The translations under genes were made by a program, and so were the position numbers. From assembly GCF_000013745.1 (NCBI RefSeq), contig NC_007925.1, positions 992,001 through 1,056,000 of the forward strand: 64,000 nt of DNA, given 5' to 3'. Positions within the stretch are counted from its first letter, which is position 1. Every line of letters begins with the position of its first letter. Shown in pieces: positions 60,074 through 64,000 of the stretch. The stretch comes from Rhodopseudomonas_A palustris_F. GTDB lineage: Bacteria > Pseudomonadota > Alphaproteobacteria > Rhizobiales > Xanthobacteraceae. Under the pieces are notes generated by a model, which made no database searches, was not told the origin of the DNA, and saw nothing but the letters and a program-made list of their open reading frames with translations.

Positions 60074-60601
60074 GTGACCAAATCAAAGACATCCGATGTC
60101 GCCGCCGAACTCGACACCCCCTCCGACCTGCCGCAGCAGGCCGTCGACAAGATCTCCGCGACGCTGAACGTGCTGCTCGCGGACGCCTTCGCGCTGTACC
60201 TGAAGACCAAGAATTTCCACTGGCACGTCAGCGGCCGGCATTTCCGCGACTATCACCTGATGCTCGACGAGCAGTCCGACCAGGTGTTGGCCACCACCGA
60301 TCTCCTGGCGGAACGGGTGCGCAAGATCGGCGGCACCACGCTGCGCTCGATCGGTCACATCGCCAAGTTGCAGACCCTGCAGGACAACAACGACGCCTAT
60401 GTGCCGCCGCAGCAGATGCTGATTGAATTGATGAACGACAACAAGAAGGTCGCCGCCGCGATGCGCAGCGCCCACAAGGTCATCGACGAGCTCGAGGACG
60501 TCGCCACCGCGAGCCTGTTGGAAAACTTCATCGACGAGACCGAGCGCCGCACCTGGTTCCTATTCGAGGCCAGCCGTCAGGAGGGCGGTAACGAGGGGTA
60601 G
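60074..60601 (+). CDS. dps: Dps family DNA-binding ferritin-like protein
   Basis: 175 residues. The ferroxidase residues are in FHWHVSGRHFRDYHLMLDEQ (His and acids). Dps dodecamers store iron and use H2O2 to protect DNA in stress. An N-terminal tail (TKSKTSDVAAELDTPSDL) precedes the helix bundle. GTG start at 60074, after AGGAAGG. Regulation by the general stress response is suggested by the upstream promoter. Confidence 0.92.
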   Translation: MTKSKTSDVAAELDTPSDLPQQAVDKISATLNVLLADAFALYLKTKNFHWHVSGRHFRDYHLMLDEQSDQVLATTDLLAERVRKIGGTTLRSIGHIAKLQTLQDNNDAYVPPQQMLIELMNDNKKVAAAMRSAHKVIDELEDVATASLLENFIDETERRTWFLFEASRQEGGNEG

Positions 60602-60658
60602 GCACGCGTGCGTCCGGCCTGATGCAACGACAACAACAATGATCAGGCGTTGCCCCTC

Positions 60659-60698
60659 ATGCGACGATGCCCGGGGCGCTTCCCGGGCGTCGTCGCAT
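60659..60698. terminator. Large hairpin between convergent dps and cupin genes
   Basis: 17-bp arms (ATGCGACGATGCCCGGG and CCCGGGCGTCGTCGCAT) with one mismatch around a 6-nt loop. It probably ends transcription from both sides, although T-tracts are weak. Confidence 0.65.
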
Positions 60699-60742
60699 CA
60701 AACGTTTGACCGCGTGGCGGGTTGCCAATTTACGACGACGCC

Positions 60743-61264
60743 TCAGCGCCACAGCCGGGTCAGCGGTCCGGCCTCGCCGAACACCGGATCGCTCGCGGGG
60801 ACCGGCACTTGCGGGATCGTCTGCAGGGCTCTGCGGTAGCTGTCCGGCGTCGGCCGCGTCACCTGCATCGTATCGCCCGGCGGATAGGCGCCGACCACCT
60901 GAAAATCGTGGCTGGCGAACAGGCTTTTGTGACCGGTGCCGGCGGGCAATATCGCGACGTCGCCGATGCCGAGTTGCACGGCTTCGCCGCGTTCGCCGCC
61001 GAACAGCACCAGTGCATGGCCGCGGGCCACGCCGAGCGCCTCGTGCACCGTGGCATGGTAGTGCTGGAAATCGAAGACGCCGTCGCGCCACAGCTGCCCC
61101 CAGCCGTTGCGCCCGAACAGCTCTTCGATGCTCCGCGCGGGATCGGTCCGCGGCACCTCGATCGCGCGCTTGTAAACCACCAGCGGCAGCGCGTTGTTCG
61201 GCACCAGCCCGTCGTCTTCGAACAGGTAAGTCAACGGTTTGATATGGTCGCGCGTGTCGGTCAT
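60743..61264 (-). CDS. Cupin protein of the YjlB type
   Basis: 173 residues: LTYLFEDDGLVPNNALPLVVYK at the start, then GQLWRDGVFDFQHYHATVHEALGVARGHALVLFGGERGEAVQLGIGDVAILPAGTGHKSL, which holds the metal-binding His and Glu residues of a single cupin domain, and VVGAYPPGDTMQVTRP. The family (YjlB) has no firm biochemical function. It is downstream of a PaaI thioesterase gene by 32 bp and likely in the same operon. Confidence 0.85.
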   Translation of the reverse strand: MTDTRDHIKPLTYLFEDDGLVPNNALPLVVYKRAIEVPRTDPARSIEELFGRNGWGQLWRDGVFDFQHYHATVHEALGVARGHALVLFGGERGEAVQLGIGDVAILPAGTGHKSLFASHDFQVVGAYPPGDTMQVTRPTPDSYRRALQTIPQVPVPASDPVFGEAGPLTRLWR

Positions 61265-61296
61265 CTTGGCTCCGGTGAATGCTCGCCGGACTAACT

Positions 61297-61806
61297 TCAG
61301 GCGGCGGCCGACGTTCCCGTCGGAACCGGAAACACCAGGCATGTCGTCGTGGCGTGCGCCAGCAAGCGGCCCTCGGCGTCGGTGATCCGCGCCTCCGCGG
61401 TGGCGGTGCGGCGGCCGACATTGAGCGTGCGGCCTTCGGTGCGCACCGCGCCGCTGTCCTGGGTCATGCCCTTGATGAAGCTCACCTTGAATTCCAGCGT
61501 GGTGTAGCCCTGGCCCGCCGCCAACATGGTATGCACCGCGAGCCCCATCGCCGAATCCAGCAAGGTCGCGGCGTAGCCGCCATGCACCGAGCCGATCGGA
61601 TTGTAGTGCCGGAACGCGGGGATGCTGTGGATCACCACTACGCCGGGCTCGGCGCTGCAGTCGAACGGCTCGATGTGCTGCATGATCGGCGGCGACGGTA
61701 GCCGCCCTGCGAACATCGCCCGGACGAACTCGATCCCCGGCATCGCCGCCATGACGTGGGTCGGGGTGACGTCGTAGGCGATGGCAGGCGAGGCGCGGTC
61801 GTCCAT
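61297..61806 (-). CDS. PaaI-type hotdog thioesterase
   Basis: 169-residue hotdog-fold acyl-CoA thioesterase. The motif GSVHGGYAATLLDSAMGLAVHTML holds the catalytic region, followed by FIKGMTQDSGAVRTEGRTLNVGRRTATAEARITDAEGRLLAHATTTCLVF. The acyl substrate is unknown. Upstream of the gene lies a 19-bp perfect palindrome, probably an operator. It forms an operon with the cupin gene. Confidence 0.9.
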   Translation of the reverse strand: MDDRASPAIAYDVTPTHVMAAMPGIEFVRAMFAGRLPSPPIMQHIEPFDCSAEPGVVVIHSIPAFRHYNPIGSVHGGYAATLLDSAMGLAVHTMLAAGQGYTTLEFKVSFIKGMTQDSGAVRTEGRTLNVGRRTATAEARITDAEGRLLAHATTTCLVFPVPTGTSAAA

Positions 61807-61825
61807 GGCGTGCTCCCGAGTTTGT

Positions 61826-61844
61826 TATGATGACGGTCATCATA
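61826..61844. promoter_or_regulatory. 19-bp perfect palindromic operator upstream of the PaaI-cupin operon
   Basis: TATGATGACGGTCATCATA: 9-bp arms around one centre base, 20 bp from the thioesterase start. Of the type bound by TetR or GntR family dimers. No such regulator is encoded nearby; a short plus-strand frame starting at 61849 (MASRRASEFARQ) could be a remnant. Confidence 0.7.
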
Positions 61845-61923
61845 CAAAATGGCGAGCCGCCGCGCCAGCGAATTTGCCAGGCAGGGGTGTCGTCGGATCA
61901 GCTCGGCGCGCCAACTTCAACGG

Positions 61924-62063
61924 CGTCATCCTGAGAGCCGATTGGACGACGCGAAGCGCCGTCCGAGCGGCCTCGAAGGATGCGCTGCAGGCGCCTTGGT
62001 CCGTCATCCTTCGAGACGCCCGGCTTCGCGCTATCGCGCTTCGCCAGGCTCCTCAGGATGACG
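61924..62063. repeat. Palindromic intergenic repeat, family B (copy 4, long form)
   Basis: CGTCATCCTGAGAGCCG near the left and GGCTCCTCAGGATGACG at the right, with CTCGAAGGATGCGCTGCAGG and CGTCATCCTTCGAGACGC inside, the same plan as 18994-19129. Confidence 0.75.
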
Positions 62064-62092
62064 ACTCTGAGAGCGCGGGAACAGTCAGCCGC

Positions 62093-63283
62093 CTACGCGC
62101 TCTTCTTCGCCCGCATCAGATCGGCGAAGCGCTTGAACAGGTAGTGCGAATCCCGCGGGCCGGGCGAGGCCTCGGGGTGGTACTGCACCGAGAACACCGG
62201 CTTGTCGGCGAGCGCGATGCCGCAATTGCTGTCATCGAACAGCGAGACGTGGGTCTGCTGCACGTTGCCCGGCAGCGTGGTCTTGTCGACCGCGAAGCCG
62301 TGGTTCATCGAGGTGATCTCCACCTTGCCGGTGGTGATGTCCTTGACCGGATGGTTGGCGCCGTGATGGCCCTGATGCATCTTTACGGTCTTGCCGCCGA
62401 GCGCGAGACCCAGCATCTGGTGGCCGAGGCAGATGCCGAAGGTCGGCACGCCCGAGGCGATCACGTCCTTGATCACCGGCACGGCATATTTGCCGGTCGC
62501 CGCCGGATCGCCGGGGCCGTTCGACAGGAACACGCCGTCGGGCTTCATCGCCAGAATGTCTTCCGACGAGGTGGTCGCCGGCACCACGGTGACCTTGCAG
62601 CCTTCACCGGCGAGCAATCGCAAAATGTTGCGCTTGATGCCGTAATCGATCGCCACCACGTTGAATTCCGGCGCGGTCTGTTGGCCGAAACCCTCGTTCC
62701 AGATCCACGGCGTCTCGTCCCAGGTGAAGCGCTGCCCGGAGGTGACCATCGGCACCAGGTCCATGCCCTCGAGGCCGGGCCATTCGCGGGCTTCTTCCTT
62801 CAGCGCGTGCAGCTCGAATTCGCCGTTGCGGGCGTGCGCGATCACCGCGTTGGGCATGCCCTTGCTGCGGATCAGCGCGGTCAGCGCGCGGGTGTCGATG
62901 CCGGACAGGCCGATGATGCCGCGGGCCTTCAGCCAGGCGTCGAGATGGCGCGAGGAGCGATAATTCGACGGATCGGTGATCGCGGCGCGCAGGATCACCC
63001 CGCGGGCGCCCGGCGTCGCCGCCATGTTCACGGTCTCGATGTCGTCGTCGTTGGTGCCGACATTGCCGATATGCGGGAAGGTGAAGGTGATCAATTGCCC
63101 GGCATAGGACGGATCGGTGAGGATCTCCTCATAGCCGGTCATCGCGGTGTTGAAGCAGACTTCGCCGACCGCATGGCCCTCCGCGCCGAGGCCGAAGCCC
63201 TCGAACACGGTGCCGTCGGCAAGCACGAGGAGCGCGGTCGGTTTGTGGTCCGGCCAGGCTTTGTTGGTTTCTGAGGCTGTCAT
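62093..63283 (-). CDS. carA: Carbamoyl-phosphate synthase small (glutaminase) subunit
   Basis: 396-residue subunit that releases ammonia from glutamine for the large subunit in arginine and pyrimidine synthesis. The N-terminal domain has LVLADGTVFEGFGLGAEGHAVGEVCFNTAMTGYEEILTDPSYAGQLITFTFPHIGN. The triad Cys sits in FGICLGHQMLGLALG (about 285), with His/Glu in YHPEASPGP (about 368). The length is standard. The ATG at 63283 is preceded by an untranslated region of about 150 bp shared with a divergent hydrolase gene. carB is not in the window. Confidence 0.95.
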   Translation of the reverse strand: MTASETNKAWPDHKPTALLVLADGTVFEGFGLGAEGHAVGEVCFNTAMTGYEEILTDPSYAGQLITFTFPHIGNVGTNDDDIETVNMAATPGARGVILRAAITDPSNYRSSRHLDAWLKARGIIGLSGIDTRALTALIRSKGMPNAVIAHARNGEFELHALKEEAREWPGLEGMDLVPMVTSGQRFTWDETPWIWNEGFGQQTAPEFNVVAIDYGIKRNILRLLAGEGCKVTVVPATTSSEDILAMKPDGVFLSNGPGDPAATGKYAVPVIKDVIASGVPTFGICLGHQMLGLALGGKTVKMHQGHHGANHPVKDITTGKVEITSMNHGFAVDKTTLPGNVQQTHVSLFDDSNCGIALADKPVFSVQYHPEASPGPRDSHYLFKRFADLMRAKKSA

Positions 63284-63440
63284 GAGCCCATTACATAATG
63301 AACGGCTCCGCGCCCGTCAAAGCCGGAAGCCGGCGATTCGCCGGTTTCGGCGAGATTTGACAGCGGGGCCGCGCCATCTAGGCTGCGCCGCGCGGGGGTC
63401 GGGGCGGATTCGCCTTAGCGTTCGCACGGCGGGAGGACAA

Positions 63441-64000
63441 ATGAACAATTCGATGCCGATTCTGCTGATTCCTGGGCTCGGCGGCTCGCCGCGGATCTAC
63501 GCCCCGGTGATTCCGCAGCTATGGCGCCACGGCCCGGTGACCGTCGCCAACCATCTCCGCGACGACTCCATCGGGGCGATCGCGCGGCGGATTCTCGCCG
63601 AAGCGCCGCCGCGCTTTGCGCTGGCCGGGCATTCGATGGGTGGCTACATCGCCTTGGAGATCATGCGGCAGGCGCCGGAGCGGGTGGCCAAGCTCGCCTT
63701 GCTCAACACCCAGGCGCGGCCGGACAGCGACGAGGCCAAGGAGCGCCGCCGCCGCCAGATCGAAGCCATCAAAGCCGGCAGCTATAGCGAGGCGGCGGCA
63801 GCGCTGTATCCAGGCTTGGTGCATCCGTCGCGGCATGGCGACGCCGAACTGCTGGCCGTGGTCGAAACGACGGCCGAGGACGTCGGCCCGGAGGCGTTTA
63901 CGCGCCAGCTGGTCGCCATCATGGGCCGCTCGGATTCCCGCGCCACGCTGGCCAAGATCACCTGCCCGACGCTGGTGCTGACCGGCGACCAGGACAACAC
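63441..64000 (+). CDS. Alpha/beta hydrolase (partial, cut by window end)
   Basis: At least 186 residues; the frame is still open at the right edge. The product starts MNNSMPILLIPGLGGSPRIY, with GHSMGGYIALEIMRQAPERV carrying the nucleophile Ser elbow and LVLTGDQDN the start of the acid loop. GGGAGGACAA precedes the ATG. The substrate cannot be predicted. Confidence 0.85.
   Translation, partial: MNNSMPILLIPGLGGSPRIYAPVIPQLWRHGPVTVANHLRDDSIGAIARRILAEAPPRFALAGHSMGGYIALEIMRQAPERVAKLALLNTQARPDSDEAKERRRRQIEAIKAGSYSEAAAALYPGLVHPSRHGDAELLAVVETTAEDVGPEAFTRQLVAIMGRSDSRATLAKITCPTLVLTGDQDN

Noticed and set aside
61849..62061. A real 70-residue plus-strand gene next to the palindrome
   Set aside because: Most of it lies inside a family B repeat; only the first dozen residues look protein-like, so it is mentioned only as a possible remnant.

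Overview
The window is chromosomal DNA from a GC-rich alphaproteobacterium, most likely Bradyrhizobiaceae (Nitrobacteraceae), close to Rhodopseudomonas palustris or Bradyrhizobium. The reasons are a single fused cytochrome b/c1 gene (fbcH) behind a Rieske gene, SciP (CtrA inhibitor) next to fliF, FlbD in the flagellar cluster, a napEDABC operon behind a perfect FixK/FNR box, an EcfG-type stress promoter in front of dps, and several families of GC-rich palindromic intergenic repeats. Species assignment is inference from gene content, not a database match.

Layout. 1-5.7 kb: a degenerate EAL protein (TipF-like), a HAD phosphatase, a stand-alone CheY-like receiver, rRNA methyltransferase rlmJ, a cold-shock protein and an Omp25-like porin. 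6-16.7 kb: housekeeping genes uvrC-pgsA-moaD-moaE-prmB, then rsmD, a pseudouridine synthase with a very long basic tail, tadA, an isoprenylcysteine methyltransferase-like membrane protein, a CaiB/BaiF CoA transferase and a 4-oxalocrotonate tautomerase. 16.9-27.2 kb: a four-gene minus-strand operon moxR-DUF58-DUF4159-(GATase-like membrane protein), divergent from DUF1285-NUDIX-DUF6111-CCA nucleotidyltransferase. 27.3-33.2 kb: DUF2158, queE, trmL, then the bc1 complex (petA, fbcH), a dienelactone hydrolase and a small CXXC protein.

34-41.1 kb holds a six-gene hydrogenase-4-like operon (hyfB, C, E, F, G, I). Its large subunit has lost the cysteine ligands for NiFe, so it is better read as an energy-converting-hydrogenase-related (Ehr) membrane complex than as a hydrogenase. 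This is the most interesting system in the window. 41.4-44.1 kb: a ribbon-helix-helix-like protein and exbB-exbD-tonB. 44.7-50.3 kb: sciP and fliF-fliG-fliH-fliN-flbD. 50.5-52.8 kb: a group of small conserved-looking ORFs and a transglutaminase. 53.2-57.5 kb: napEDABC, with the FixK box about 85 bp upstream of napE. 57.7-64 kb: a RecD-like helicase, a methyltransferase, dps, a YjlB-type cupin with a PaaI thioesterase behind a perfect 19-bp palindromic operator, carA, and a truncated alpha/beta hydrolase at the right edge.

No tRNA, rRNA, CRISPR array, transposase or prophage gene was recognised. The non-coding space is dominated by at least six kinds of palindromic repeat. Two separate genes end in 15-bp tandem repeats that re-present an in-frame stop codon in each unit, an oddity that links unrelated loci.
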